A stretch of 64,000 bases of DNA from Shewanella algidipiscicola. GTDB taxonomy: Bacteria; Pseudomonadota; Gammaproteobacteria; Enterobacterales; Shewanellaceae. The stretch is taken from assembly GCF_003605125.1 (NCBI RefSeq), contig NZ_QPQT01000013.1, positions 61,584 to 125,583 of the forward strand, written 5' to 3'. The notes beneath the pieces were generated by a model that saw only the letters and a list, made by a program, of their open reading frames with translations, did not search any database and had not been told where the DNA came from. Each line of letters starts with the position of its first letter. Position 1 is the first letter of the stretch. Positions 39,216-48,462 of this stretch are shown in pieces. The translations under genes were made by a program, and so were the position numbers.

Positions 39216-40238
39216 TTAGGATAACAGTGGGCTAGCAGAGGAATCTCTGATCACGGGCTCTGGCATAAACATATGCTCGGTTGGGGTGTCTTCTTGTTTG
39301 TTTTGCTGTGCAATGAGTAACTCGGTAGCGGTTTGGGCTATCTTATCGTTTGGCTGATGCACAGTGGTGAGTTTAGGCCAAGTTTGCCGCGAAAAAGGAC
39401 TGTCTTCAAAGCCGACAATGGACAGTTCGGCGGGAATTGATACACCTTCTAAACGAGCTGCAAATAAGGCTCCTGCGGCAATTTCATCATTACAGGCGAC
39501 AATAGCAGTCGGTCTTTCAGAGTTACTTAATAGTGTTTTTGCGCCATCAACTCCAAACTCAAACGAATATTGACCGTTAATGATATAAGTTTCATTAACG
39601 GGTAACTGGTTGTTGTGCATTGCTTGCTTAAAACCAGCTAAGCGCTCTTTTGTCGATTCGTGCTGCTGATCGCCGCTAAGAAAGGCGATCTGTTTATGGC
39701 CAAGATCGATTAAATGTTGAGTAATCGATACAGCGCCCTGTCTGTCGTTAACAAGTACGGTTAAGCCGCCATATTGATCTGCTGCTTCACCGGCAATAAT
39801 ACGCACATAATTAGCGTTAATGTTGTCCAGTGCTGCGAGCACTTTGGGATCTTCTGACAGAGGCGGAGTGAGTACTAAGCCAGATAGGCGTGCGTGACGC
39901 ACCATATCTGTTAGTTCTTGGCAGATATTTTCGGACGTTGCGTCACAAGGATGGATCAGTAGCTCGTACCCCCTTTGTTTGCATGCTGATAAAATACCAT
40001 TTTGCATATCAATGACATAGTAGGCATTTGGGTTGTCATACACAAAAGCGATGACATACGATTTGGTCCCTGCTAGGTTACGTGCGGCCACATTGGGTTG
40101 GTAGTTAAGCGCCGTAATGGCTTGATTAACCTTATCAATGGTGGCCTGCCTGACCGACGGCTCCTTGTTGGTGACTCTGGATACCGTCTTTATTGAGACT
40201 CCAGCGTACTTAGCGACATCATTTATGGTTACTTTCAT
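39216..40238 (-). CDS. nagR: LacI family repressor of the GlcNAc regulon
   Basis: A 340-residue LacI-type regulator. The helix-turn-helix MKVTINDVAKYAGVSIKTVSRVTNKEPSVR occupies residues 1-30, with the hinge helix near NVAARNLAGT (about 51-60), and the periplasmic-binding-protein-like effector domain follows. By position beside a TonB receptor, hexosaminidase, nagK, nagA, nagX and nagP, it corresponds to the Shewanella NagR known to repress chitin-sugar genes and respond to GlcNAc derivatives. Four copies of a 16-bp CG-centred palindrome in the cluster are the predicted operators. Its own promoter region contains no close copy (the nearest is 346 bases away). Confidence 0.88.
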   Translation of the reverse strand: MKVTINDVAKYAGVSIKTVSRVTNKEPSVRQATIDKVNQAITALNYQPNVAARNLAGTKSYVIAFVYDNPNAYYVIDMQNGILSACKQRGYELLIHPCDATSENICQELTDMVRHARLSGLVLTPPLSEDPKVLAALDNINANYVRIIAGEAADQYGGLTVLVNDRQGAVSITQHLIDLGHKQIAFLSGDQQHESTKERLAGFKQAMHNNQLPVNETYIINGQYSFEFGVDGAKTLLSNSERPTAIVACNDEIAAGALFAARLEGVSIPAELSIVGFEDSPFSRQTWPKLTTVHQPNDKIAQTATELLIAQQNKQEDTPTEHMFMPEPVIRDSSASPLLS

Positions 40239-40584
40239 CTAGTGGACACTCATTGTGATAGCTGCTAATTGCAGTCTACAGAATTTAATTTTTTCAAACG
40301 ATGTACTGTATGACGACACAGCAGATCTCACTTCCCCTACCGACAATATTGCTAATTTTTATCTGATTAAGCAATCATCAAATCGATTTTAGCATTTTAT
40401 TCGAACGATTCTCCTTAATCGATACTAAATCTAAACATTATTTTAAATGAATATTATCAGCAGCTTATATTCTATTCTCTAAATTAATTCTTTTTGGGTT
40501 TGTGATGGAGTAGACGATATTTTATCTCATTTGGTTATTTTGTTGTGGCGCAAGTGTTAATTGTTGTGTAATCTTTGTACTCAC
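40239..40584. other. Divergent nagR / receptor intergenic region
   Basis: About 350 bases of AT-rich DNA between nagR and the first NagR operator. I find no open frame, hairpin or second operator in it. Confidence 0.5.
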
Positions 40585-40600
40585 ATGACAGCGTTGTCAT
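40585..40600. promoter_or_regulatory. NagR operator 1 (TonB receptor)
   Basis: ATGACAGCGTTGTCAT, a palindrome except at the two bases flanking the central CG, 60 bases before the TonB-dependent receptor start. TAATCT about 15 bases upstream (after TG) may be the -10, so bound repressor would block the start of transcription. Confidence 0.85.
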
Positions 40601-40660
40601 TCCTGTTGAAGGAATGGGCATGAAACTAAAACGATAATAAAGTTATGGAAGGGATACGAG

Positions 40661-43282
40661 ATGCGACCATCTACTTTTAAGAAAAGTATACTAGCTACAA
40701 ATATTGCACTACTGATGAGCGGTGCAATGTCGGTTTCAGCCATCGCAGCGGAAGCTGAGGCACAAACCGTTAATACCGATAATATTGAAAAAATCGAAGT
40801 GCGTGGTTTACGTGCATCGATGAAAGCGTCTATTAACGCTAAGCGCTTTTCTGATGCAGTTGTCGACGCTGTTACCGCTGAAGATATTGGTAAATTTCCC
40901 GATGGCGATGTGGGTGAGTCTTTAGCCCGCATCCCAGGTGTGACAGTTAATCGTCAATTTGGTCAAGGGCAGCAGGTGTCGATTCGTGGTGCTTCATCAC
41001 AACTTACCCGAACGCTGCTCAATGGTCACTCAGTTGCCTCAACTGGCTGGTTTGATCAACAGGCTATCGACCGTAGTTTTAACTATTCACTACTGCCACC
41101 AGAGATGGTGAGTGGTATTGAAGTGTATAAGTCTTCACAGGCTGACATCACCGAAGGTGGTATCGGCGGCACTGTCATCGTTAAGACCCGTAAGCCGTTA
41201 GATTTAGATGCCAACACTGTATTCCTCAGTGCTAAAGGTGATTACGGGACTATCTCTGAAGAGACTGATCCGGCGCTTTCAGGGCTATACAGTTGGAAAA
41301 ATGACAACGAAAACTTCGGTATTCTAGTGTCGGCAGCAGGCTCTCAAACTGAATATCAACGCAATGGTATCGAGACTTTATTGGGTTGGGGTGAGATTGT
41401 CCCCACGACATTCCAACAAGACAGAGAGCGCACGGCATATAACGTTGCAGCGCAGTATCGTCCTACAGATAAATTAGAGTTTGGCCTCACGGTAACCAGT
41501 ATGGATTTAAAGGCGGATAACGCTAATACTTCTATTTTCTTGTTTCCAACTCAACAAGGTGTAAGTACCTGTAATCAAACCAATGCCGCCGGTGTTTGTA
41601 CTGATATTACTCATACAGGTGAAGGCGGGTTTGCATGGGCACAAACTTGGGCTCGTCAAGCTGAGATGTCGTCAGACACCTATGACTTTGACTTTAAGTA
41701 TGAAGCGGATAATTTCACTCTAGAAGGGCGTGTTGGTAATACCAGCTCAGATGGTGGCACGAGTCTAACGTCTAATTATGGTAATTCAATTGGTCAACCC
41801 GGTGACTTTGCTGGCCACTATGATGCTACTGGCGAAAAGATTCTTATCGATATTGCAAATAAAGATTTCGATGCCAGTGACTTTAATGGAAAACTGGCAA
41901 CGGCTGGTTGGGCATTGAAAAAACAACCTAATACAGATGAAGAGACTTATGCGCAAGTCGATTTAACCTTCCCTGTTGACTTTGGGGCTATTACTTCAAT
42001 TAAAACCGGTGTGCGCTACGCCGACCATGATGTGACTCAAGAAACTGATGCCGCTATTGTGGGCGATATCGCCGAAAAAGACGCCTCGGCTTATTATTCA
42101 GGCACCATGTCTTCAGGTGCTGGTTTTACGCTACCTAAGCCCAATTTTGATGCGATGATCAATGATGCATATGCCGCTGTTGATGGCTTTACTCGCGATA
42201 AGTCGGGTTACGGAACCTTGAACGAGAAAAACTTAGCGGCGTATGCGATGGCGAATTTTGAAGCCGATGGTATTCGCGGTAACTTCGGTTTGCGCTTTAT
42301 CTCTACCGATGTCGAATCTGATTACTATGCATTGAGTGATTCAGGTCAATTTGCCGATGAGATGAGTACTGATAAGTCTAGCTATAACGATGTGTTGCCA
42401 AGTGTGAATATCGCATTTGATTTAACCCCAGATCTGATTTTACGCACCTCAGCGGCACAAGTGATATCGCGTCCTAACTACTCTGAGCTTTTTGCTACAT
42501 CAACGCTCCCAGGCCTGAACGATGGAACGCCGGGTAATGAAAAGTTAAACCGTGGCTCAGTTTCATTAGACCCGTTTAAAGCCACGCAGGCAGATCTTAG
42601 CTTAGAGTGGTATTTTGGCGGCGAAGGCTTAGCATCTATCACTTACTTTATTAAAGATGTCAGCTCATTTATCACCACTCGTCAAAAGTTAAACCAGCAG
42701 ATTGGTATTGATGATAACGACCTTATCGCCCAAGGTGATAGTGCATGCGGCGTTGGGGTTTACGATTGCTGGACCGTCAGTGAAAAGTACAATGCCGATG
42801 GTGGTCGTATCGAAGGGATTGAATTACAACTTCAAGACTCATATGACAACGGTTTCGGCTACTCGGTTAACTACACCTTTGCCGATGCGGGGTCACCAGC
42901 GGAGAATTACCCAGATCGAGTGGGTGTATTCTCTGATTCGTCTGAGCACACAGTTAACTTAGTCGGTTACTATGAAATGGAGAGCTTCAATGCTCGCCTA
43001 GCTTACAACTGGCGTAGTGAGTACATGATGCGTGAATTGCCAGGATTTTATGGCAACCGTCAACATGAAGACTATGGTTCACTCGACTTAAGCATGAATT
43101 ACAGTATTACTGATTGGATGGACATTACCTTTGAAGCGGTCAACTTAACCGAAGAAGATAGCATTCAAACAGGTGTTGCGCCGCTAGATGCCGAAGTTAT
43201 CCCTGAATTTAAGGCCGATTATCCAGTATGGAGCTTCGAAGGTGAAGCTCGATACAAGCTGGGGGTAGCACTTAGGTTCTAA
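40661..43282 (+). CDS. TonB-dependent receptor, probable chitooligosaccharide uptake
   Basis: An 873-residue outer-membrane transporter. Signal peptide 1-30 (VSAIAA). The plug domain has FPDGDVGESLARIPGVTVNR (about 86-105), VSIRGASSQLTRTLLNGHSVAS and SGIEVYKSSQADITEGGIGGTVIVKTRKPLD (about 150-180). The C-terminal barrel ends with the aromatic residue F (LGVALRF), as outer-membrane proteins do. The family type (long plug with ASxxxRTLLNG) is that of carbohydrate-specific receptors in Xanthomonas, Caulobacter and Shewanella. The NagR operator 60 bases upstream and its neighbours point to chitin oligosaccharides or GlcNAc. It ends at a terminator. Confidence 0.9.
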   Translation: MRPSTFKKSILATNIALLMSGAMSVSAIAAEAEAQTVNTDNIEKIEVRGLRASMKASINAKRFSDAVVDAVTAEDIGKFPDGDVGESLARIPGVTVNRQFGQGQQVSIRGASSQLTRTLLNGHSVASTGWFDQQAIDRSFNYSLLPPEMVSGIEVYKSSQADITEGGIGGTVIVKTRKPLDLDANTVFLSAKGDYGTISEETDPALSGLYSWKNDNENFGILVSAAGSQTEYQRNGIETLLGWGEIVPTTFQQDRERTAYNVAAQYRPTDKLEFGLTVTSMDLKADNANTSIFLFPTQQGVSTCNQTNAAGVCTDITHTGEGGFAWAQTWARQAEMSSDTYDFDFKYEADNFTLEGRVGNTSSDGGTSLTSNYGNSIGQPGDFAGHYDATGEKILIDIANKDFDASDFNGKLATAGWALKKQPNTDEETYAQVDLTFPVDFGAITSIKTGVRYADHDVTQETDAAIVGDIAEKDASAYYSGTMSSGAGFTLPKPNFDAMINDAYAAVDGFTRDKSGYGTLNEKNLAAYAMANFEADGIRGNFGLRFISTDVESDYYALSDSGQFADEMSTDKSSYNDVLPSVNIAFDLTPDLILRTSAAQVISRPNYSELFATSTLPGLNDGTPGNEKLNRGSVSLDPFKATQADLSLEWYFGGEGLASITYFIKDVSSFITTRQKLNQQIGIDDNDLIAQGDSACGVGVYDCWTVSEKYNADGGRIEGIELQLQDSYDNGFGYSVNYTFADAGSPAENYPDRVGVFSDSSEHTVNLVGYYEMESFNARLAYNWRSEYMMRELPGFYGNRQHEDYGSLDLSMNYSITDWMDITFEAVNLTEEDSIQTGVAPLDAEVIPEFKADYPVWSFEGEARYKLGVALRF

Positions 43283-43308
43283 CCTTGGTTCTGATGATCT
43301 ATCGTCAT

Positions 43309-43335
43309 AAGCTCAGCATCTGCTGGGCTTTTTAT
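43309..43335 (+). terminator. Receptor terminator
   Basis: AAGCTCAGCA (43309-43318) pairs with TGCTGGGCTT (43321-43330, one G-U) followed by T's, 27 bases after the receptor stop. Confidence 0.75.
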
Positions 43336-43766
43336 TGGCAGCATGGCAAGGCTAACACTCTTGCTATTAGGCTTGATAGGTTTGCTTCCAAAGCTAATAC
43401 CTGGGCACTTAGAGTATCGTTATCATCACGGTGAGCGCAAAAGTGGCTTGGTAGGAAGTCGCGCGACTTACCGCTAATGATGGCTAGGTTAGTCGATATC
43501 TTGCACGGGGATAGGGCCTGCTCACATACCATTATTTGTTGTGTCATCACGACAAGGTCAGATGATAACAACTGACTTTGTGGTGTAGCGTGCTTGTAGA
43601 GTGAAGTATCAATAGAGACAGCATTATACGCTCGATATAACACTGTCATATGATTTATTTGAAGCGGCTGCCAATCGATTTAAATGAAGCGCTTGGCGAT
43701 ATGACTTTGCGTTTTATCACCAAGTGTTAATAACGATTTCTCCCCACTAGAGCATCGCGTGATGAG
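43336..43766. other. 430-bp region between receptor and sapC
   Basis: Contains a minus-strand open frame of 105 codons (43332-43649) that lacks a ribosome site and any recognisable motif; a one-sided NagR-like sequence (11 of 16 bases) at 43634-43649; and a sapC terminator-like hairpin at 43692-43724. It may be the eroded remains of a lost gene. Confidence 0.4.
43692..43724 (-). terminator. Possible sapC terminator
   Basis: Bases 43692-43701 pair with 43715-43724. On the minus-strand RNA the one non-matching position becomes G-U, so the 10-bp stem is complete; it lies 43 bases after the sapC stop. The U-tract is weak. Confidence 0.5.
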
Positions 43767-44486
43767 TTATTGTTGGCTGTCGTATTTATTCTGCTCAGCA
43801 ATTAGTCTTGCTAATTGGTTTAACGAAGCTCTGTGAGCGTAGATAAGGGGCAGCAATCCTTTGTTTTTAAGAGCTAAAAAATCGTCATCACTGATAGCAT
43901 TAAGGTTTTTATCATCGATAACATATACGCCACTAATGTTGATGTGTTGTACGTCTTCGCCTCCCTTAATGGTGAGTTGTTGAGGGCTAAGCAGATTTTT
44001 ATCTGCCAGATATTGGCATATAGCCTGTGTTTGTTGATGTAGTGCTGCAATATCCATTAAGGCGTTGGTTCGAGCAATAAGATAGTCGGTCTGTTCACCA
44101 TTATCGGTAAAGAGTCTTATCCCTTCATGTTGTGAGAGTAAGGGGCTCTGCTCATCGATACAGATGATGAGTTCATCGCTTTGTGCAGATGTTTTTGCGA
44201 TGGACAGAGGAGCATTACTAAACCCTAATGGGGTTACCGGCGAATGCCATTTTGCAGACTGACAATAGAGGTTTATTTGCGGTTTAATGCCCATCATTGC
44301 CACAGGGGTAAATTGACCAGTCTCGCTATTTTTCACAAACACAATCGGGAATTCAGCGGCTAAATTGGGGATCTCTCGCGCAACAACAGGGATTAAGTGC
44401 TGAGTTGAAAATCGACTGTAGTCAGTTGATTGAGCTAACTTGGAATGCAAGTGTTTTTGTGAAGAAAGCGGTACGATTTGTGTCAT
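43767..44486 (-). CDS. SapC family protein
   Basis: A 239-residue protein of the SapC family, with marks such as AREIPNLAAEFPIVFVKNSETGQFTPVAMMGIK (about 36-68), the central LIICIDEQSPLLSQHEGIRLF and the C-terminal FLALKNKGLLPLIYAHRASLNQLARLIAEQ. In polysaccharide-utilisation loci of marine gammaproteobacteria SapC genes often sit beside TonB receptors and flavin-dependent tryptophan halogenase-like genes. Here the receptor is present but no halogenase-like gene is. There is no signal peptide, so it is probably cytoplasmic. Biochemical function unknown. Confidence 0.85.
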   Translation of the reverse strand: MTQIVPLSSQKHLHSKLAQSTDYSRFSTQHLIPVVAREIPNLAAEFPIVFVKNSETGQFTPVAMMGIKPQINLYCQSAKWHSPVTPLGFSNAPLSIAKTSAQSDELIICIDEQSPLLSQHEGIRLFTDNGEQTDYLIARTNALMDIAALHQQTQAICQYLADKNLLSPQQLTIKGGEDVQHINISGVYVIDDKNLNAISDDDFLALKNKGLLPLIYAHRASLNQLARLIAEQNKYDSQQ

Positions 44487-45033
44487 TGTAGGTTACCTTT
44501 ATTTGATGCATAGGCGTTAGTTTGAGTTGGCTAAAGTTAAAAGCCGCCTTTAACATTATCTCTAACGCTAATTAGTTTTATTAATTTAATATTCTTTATT
44601 TAGCATTTTACTTTGATTGTTATTTTGCTAGTCGAGCAAATGTTGCTCGTTTTACCCAAAATAGTAAGAGCCGGTTTTATTGGCACCATAATATCTAGTG
44701 ATTTAGCATTTAATCTCTTAGCGCTAAAATAAGTGGTGGCGGTATTCATGTGTATGTTTATTCACACTTTTTGTTAGCGAGAGCATTGTGCCTTGTCGTG
44801 ATAGTTGAATAAACTGAGCTCAGCGGTTACCGCACCATTAACCTCGCTCGGGTTACATTTAAGAGTAATATGACGATGTTACCAATTGTTGGTTGTATTG
44901 TCGTGAAATTGTTGCTTTGTTTGGTGGCTCTAGGTTGTGCCAATCTGGATTGACATAGCCATGGTTAAGTTAAAAAAAGCCTCTTTTGTCAAAAAAATGT
45001 AGATATTCTGTTTTTTGTTGTGTAAGTTTACAG
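44487..45033. other. Upstream half of the sapC-hex intergenic region
   Basis: About 550 bases with no open frame. It holds TTGACA sequences on both strands (for example 44950-44955) without convincing -10 partners, and a CTGAGCTCAG palindrome near 44814. Nothing else recognised. Confidence 0.4.
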
Positions 45034-45049
45034 ATGACAGCGTTGTCAT
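45034..45049. promoter_or_regulatory. NagR operator 2 (hexosaminidase / sapC region)
   Basis: ATGACAGCGTTGTCAT, identical to operator 1. It lies 393 bases before the hexosaminidase gene and about 550 from the divergent sapC start. The distance and the terminator in between (45196-45244) leave it open which transcript it controls. Confidence 0.8.
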
Positions 45050-45244
45050 TTGCTTGTGTGGCATCTCTGTTTGTAAGGCTTGCATGATGTAGGAAGAGGT
45101 CTCTTACATGCATGTGTTTGGCAGTTGCCGCTTGGGTCAATCAAGCGTAATTGTGTTTGATGTTTCCTATAGTCTCTCCCCAGATGCTAGAGATAGCTAG
45201 GTGCTTTATTCTGTGAATTACAGTTACTGCACCTAGCATTTTTT
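45050..45244 (+). ncRNA. Candidate structured leader or small RNA under NagR control
   Basis: Between operator 2 and hex. A hairpin with arms near 45082-45099 and 45102-45117 is followed by a clear intrinsic terminator: GCTAGGTGC (45196-45204) pairs with GCACCTAGC (45229-45237), an inner CTGT/ACAG stem lies at 45211-45223, and ATTTTTTT follows. No protein-coding frame precedes the terminator on this strand. ATGCTAG at 45184-45190 can pair with CTAGCAT (45233-45239) of the terminator's right arm, so it could act as an antiterminator. Either a small RNA or an attenuated hex leader; I cannot see which. Confidence 0.4.
45196..45244 (+). terminator. Intrinsic terminator upstream of the hexosaminidase gene
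   Basis: A 9-bp perfect outer stem, inner 4-bp stem, and seven T's (details under the candidate RNA). It lies 200 bases before hex on the same strand, with no gene upstream to terminate. Confidence 0.7.
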
Positions 45245-45441
45245 TATGGCGATTTTTAGTGACTAATAGCGAAGCATCATAGTGGCGAACGGCATTTCAA
45301 GTCGCTGTCGTGAGACCATTATTCGGCGTCATTGGCATGCAAAACACTGTGTTAATCATAAGTTGAATATATGCCATTGCGTATCGCTAAAGCCCGCAAA
45401 TTCGGTATCACGCTTTGTGGATAAGATAATAGAGGAAGCCC

Positions 45442-48153
45442 ATGAATAATAAACTTGTCGCAATCGCTGTGATGCTCACCTTATTCGGTGCAGCGTGTAG
45501 CGAAAAGCCACTCGAGGCGGTATCTCTGCCCGCAGCAACGACCAATGCAGCAGTTGCCATTACGCCTGCATCTCAAAACGGCACGATATCGCAACAGCAG
45601 TTGCATGACTTTGCCAACACCTTGGGGGTTACTTACGCAACGCTGACGAACTATCCACAGCAATGCACCAGTAGCGGTGTCGATGGACGCTGTTTTGCCG
45701 CGCAAATCACTTTTACATCGGCAATTGATTTTAAAGCGCGCGACTGGGCGATTTATTACAGCCAACTGCGGCCCGTTAAGGCGGTGTTATCACCAGAGCA
45801 ATCGCCCGAGTTATCACCTGAGTTTGCTATTACCCATGTTAAAGGTGATCTACATAAAATTACCCCCACCGAGCAGTTTGCCGGTTTTGAGGCCGGGCAA
45901 ACATACACTGTGGATTTTATCGGGGAGTTATGGCAATTATCTGAAACGGATGCGATGCCTAATTACTATGTTGTGGCGCCTGGACTTGAGCCTGAGGTGA
46001 TTGCCAGCACTCGCTTGGGTATCGATCCTGATACTGGCATGGAGACGCGCCCCTACGCCGTGGCATTTGTCAGTGAGCAAACTCAATATAAGCGCAGTGA
46101 TACCGATACGCTTAAATGGGCTAAGGCTGAGGTGTTATTTGAGGCCAATGCTCAGGTGCAGCCCGAGCCGACACTTGCTATTAACACCATAATTCCTACA
46201 CCTAAATCGCAAATTATCGACAGTGCTGCACCAGCGGTGTCACTCAGTTCTGGCTATAAGTTATCAGCTACAGAGGTCAAGCGTAGCGCAATTGATGCAG
46301 CATTGGCACGCCTTGAGCGCCTTGGTGTTACCGAGCAAAAGCAGGGGATATCGTTGACGTTACGCCCCTTAACGAAACCACTTATGGCAGGCGGTTATCA
46401 ACTCTCCATCACGCCGGATAACATTACGATCCGTGCTGACGATGATGCCGGATACGCCTATGGTATCGCTTCGCTCACAAGCCTTATCGATGTGAATACG
46501 CTTAGCGTAAATACCATGCAGATTGAAGATGAACCAAGATATGCCTTTAGAGGCATGCATGTCGATGTGGCGCGTAACTTTCACAGCAAGCAGTTTATCT
46601 TAGATCTGCTCGATCAGATGGCAGCCTATAAGCTTAACAAGCTGCACCTGCATATGGCCGATGACGAAGGCTGGCGATTAGAGATTGATGGCCTGCCCGA
46701 ATTAACCGACATTGGCAGCAAACGTTGTCACGACTTGCAGGAAAATAGCTGTCTGTTACCACAGCTGGGCAGTGGCCCAGACGCCGCGAGCGCTGTTAAT
46801 GGTTATTACACCAAAGCCGATTATATCGATATCCTTAAATATGCTAACGCGCGCCAAATCCAAGTGATCCCCTCGATGGATATGCCAGGACATTCGCGCG
46901 CGGCCATTAAGTCAATGGAGGCGCGCTATCGTAAGTTGTTGGCAAAGGGTGATATTGCGGCGGCGAATCAATATCGTTTAATCGATCCCCAGGACACCAC
47001 ACAATACGCCTCAATCCAATATTATGACGATAATACGCTTAACGTGTGTCTGGAATCTTCATTCGATTTTGTCGGCAAAGTGGTCGATGAAATAGCCCTG
47101 CTACACCAGCAAGCAGGCCAGCCATTGACCGTCTACCATATTGGCGCCGATGAAACGGCAGGCGCTTGGATTGAGTCGCCAGTATGCCAAGCGTTTTTAC
47201 ACAATAATGATAAAGGCGTGGCCAGTGAGCAAGATTATGGTGCCTATTTTATCGAGCGCGTCGCCAATATACTGGCTGAAAAAGGCATAGAGGCCGCGGG
47301 GTGGAGCGATGGCATGAGCCACACTCGCCCAGAGCGGATGCCGGCTAATATCCAGAGCAATATTTGGGATGTGATCTCCTATGACGGTTTTAAGCGTGCA
47401 CACAAACAAGCTAATTTACAATGGGATACTGTGCTGAGTAATCCTGAGGTGCTCTATTTTGATTTTCCTTATGAGGCCGATCCGAAAGAGCATGGCTATT
47501 ACTGGGCAAGTCGTAATACCAACGAGCGCAAGATTTTTAGCTTTATGCCCGATAACCTACCCGCTAATGCTGAGCAGTGGACCAATATCGAAGGCCAACC
47601 CTTTACCGCGGACGACACCATTAAACTTAATGAGCAAGGGCAACGCCTCAGCGGTCCCTTAGCCCGCGGGGTGACATTTCGTGGCCTTCAAGGGCAAATA
47701 TGGAGCGAGACTATTCGCAGTGACGATGTTGCCGAATATATGATTTTTCCACGTTTATTAGCACTGGCCGAGCGTGCTTGGCATCAAGCCGACTGGGAAG
47801 TGCCGTATCAGCACCAAGGGGTTGTCTATCATCAAGATAGCGGCTTCTTTACTGATGATATGCGCGCCAAGCAGCAGGCTCAATGGCAGGTTTTTGCCAA
47901 CACGCTTGGCCATAAAGAGTTGCTAAAACTTGATATGGCCAATATTGCCTATCGAGTACCGACCCTAGGGGCACGTATTGAAGGTGGCATGTTGCAGATT
48001 AACCACTTCTATCCTGGTTTGCAGGCCGAATACCGACTTAATGGAGGTCAGTGGCAACCTTATACTCAACAAGTCGAGGTTGAAGGCAAAGTCGAGGTCA
48101 GAGGCGTGGCGGCGGATGGGCAGCGCAAAGGGCGCATACTCAGCGTCAATTAA
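45442..48153 (+). CDS. hex: Beta-N-acetylhexosaminidase (GH20), lipoprotein
   Basis: A 903-residue enzyme releasing GlcNAc from the non-reducing end of chitooligosaccharides. The N-terminus is a lipoprotein signal with lipobox FGAAC (Cys about 19). An N-terminal CHB_HEX-like domain (about 45-225) and a GH20b-like domain (about 245-355) precede the GH20 barrel. The barrel starts at FRGMHVDVARNFHSK; the catalytic Asp-Glu pair is in YHIGADETAG (about 567-576) and DMPGHSRA is near 478. A C-terminal beta domain (LNGGQWQPYTQQV) completes it. ATG 45442 has AGAGGAAG upstream. Likely periplasmic or membrane-anchored; NagR operator 2 lies upstream. Confidence 0.95.
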   Translation: MNNKLVAIAVMLTLFGAACSEKPLEAVSLPAATTNAAVAITPASQNGTISQQQLHDFANTLGVTYATLTNYPQQCTSSGVDGRCFAAQITFTSAIDFKARDWAIYYSQLRPVKAVLSPEQSPELSPEFAITHVKGDLHKITPTEQFAGFEAGQTYTVDFIGELWQLSETDAMPNYYVVAPGLEPEVIASTRLGIDPDTGMETRPYAVAFVSEQTQYKRSDTDTLKWAKAEVLFEANAQVQPEPTLAINTIIPTPKSQIIDSAAPAVSLSSGYKLSATEVKRSAIDAALARLERLGVTEQKQGISLTLRPLTKPLMAGGYQLSITPDNITIRADDDAGYAYGIASLTSLIDVNTLSVNTMQIEDEPRYAFRGMHVDVARNFHSKQFILDLLDQMAAYKLNKLHLHMADDEGWRLEIDGLPELTDIGSKRCHDLQENSCLLPQLGSGPDAASAVNGYYTKADYIDILKYANARQIQVIPSMDMPGHSRAAIKSMEARYRKLLAKGDIAAANQYRLIDPQDTTQYASIQYYDDNTLNVCLESSFDFVGKVVDEIALLHQQAGQPLTVYHIGADETAGAWIESPVCQAFLHNNDKGVASEQDYGAYFIERVANILAEKGIEAAGWSDGMSHTRPERMPANIQSNIWDVISYDGFKRAHKQANLQWDTVLSNPEVLYFDFPYEADPKEHGYYWASRNTNERKIFSFMPDNLPANAEQWTNIEGQPFTADDTIKLNEQGQRLSGPLARGVTFRGLQGQIWSETIRSDDVAEYMIFPRLLALAERAWHQADWEVPYQHQGVVYHQDSGFFTDDMRAKQQAQWQVFANTLGHKELLKLDMANIAYRVPTLGARIEGGMLQINHFYPGLQAEYRLNGGQWQPYTQQVEVEGKVEVRGVAADGQRKGRILSVN

Positions 48154-48166
48154 TCAGCTGGAATGT

Positions 48167-48203
48167 AAGAGTGACAACCTGCTACCTGGGCCACTCTTTT
48201 TCA
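48167..48203 (+). terminator. hex terminator
   Basis: AAGAGTG (48167-48173) pairs with CACTCTT (48192-48198) followed by TTTTC, 14 bases after the hex stop. The stem is short but well placed. Confidence 0.6.
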
Positions 48204-48349
48204 TGATTTCCATCAACAAGCCGTGGCATGACTGAGCCTTTTTGATGGGCAGCTACTTCAGTTTTCGATGCGAAGCTTGCATTATCAAGAGCAATTATCG
48301 ATTCGATGCTAGGTGGCATGTTAGTTGTCTATCGATAGCAATAAAATAA

Positions 48350-48365
48350 ATGACAACGCTGTCAT
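48350..48365. promoter_or_regulatory. NagR operator 3 (nagK-nagA)
   Basis: ATGACAACGCTGTCAT, the exact reverse complement of operators 1 and 2, 97 bases before nagK. The 300-base gap between hex and nagK holds only the hex terminator and this site. Confidence 0.85.
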
Positions 48366-48462
48366 TGTTGTTGTAACATTGTATTAACTTGCAATGGCGA
48401 CCCAAAGTTATGCTTTCGATTAACGGTAATTTTGGATATTAACACGGTAAAAGAGGTCCGTA

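Noticed and set aside
43332..43649. 105-codon minus-strand frame after the TonB receptor
   Set aside because: No ribosome site, overlaps the receptor terminator and lies beyond a sapC terminator-like hairpin; no motif. Could be a remnant, so noted under the gap but not called as a gene.
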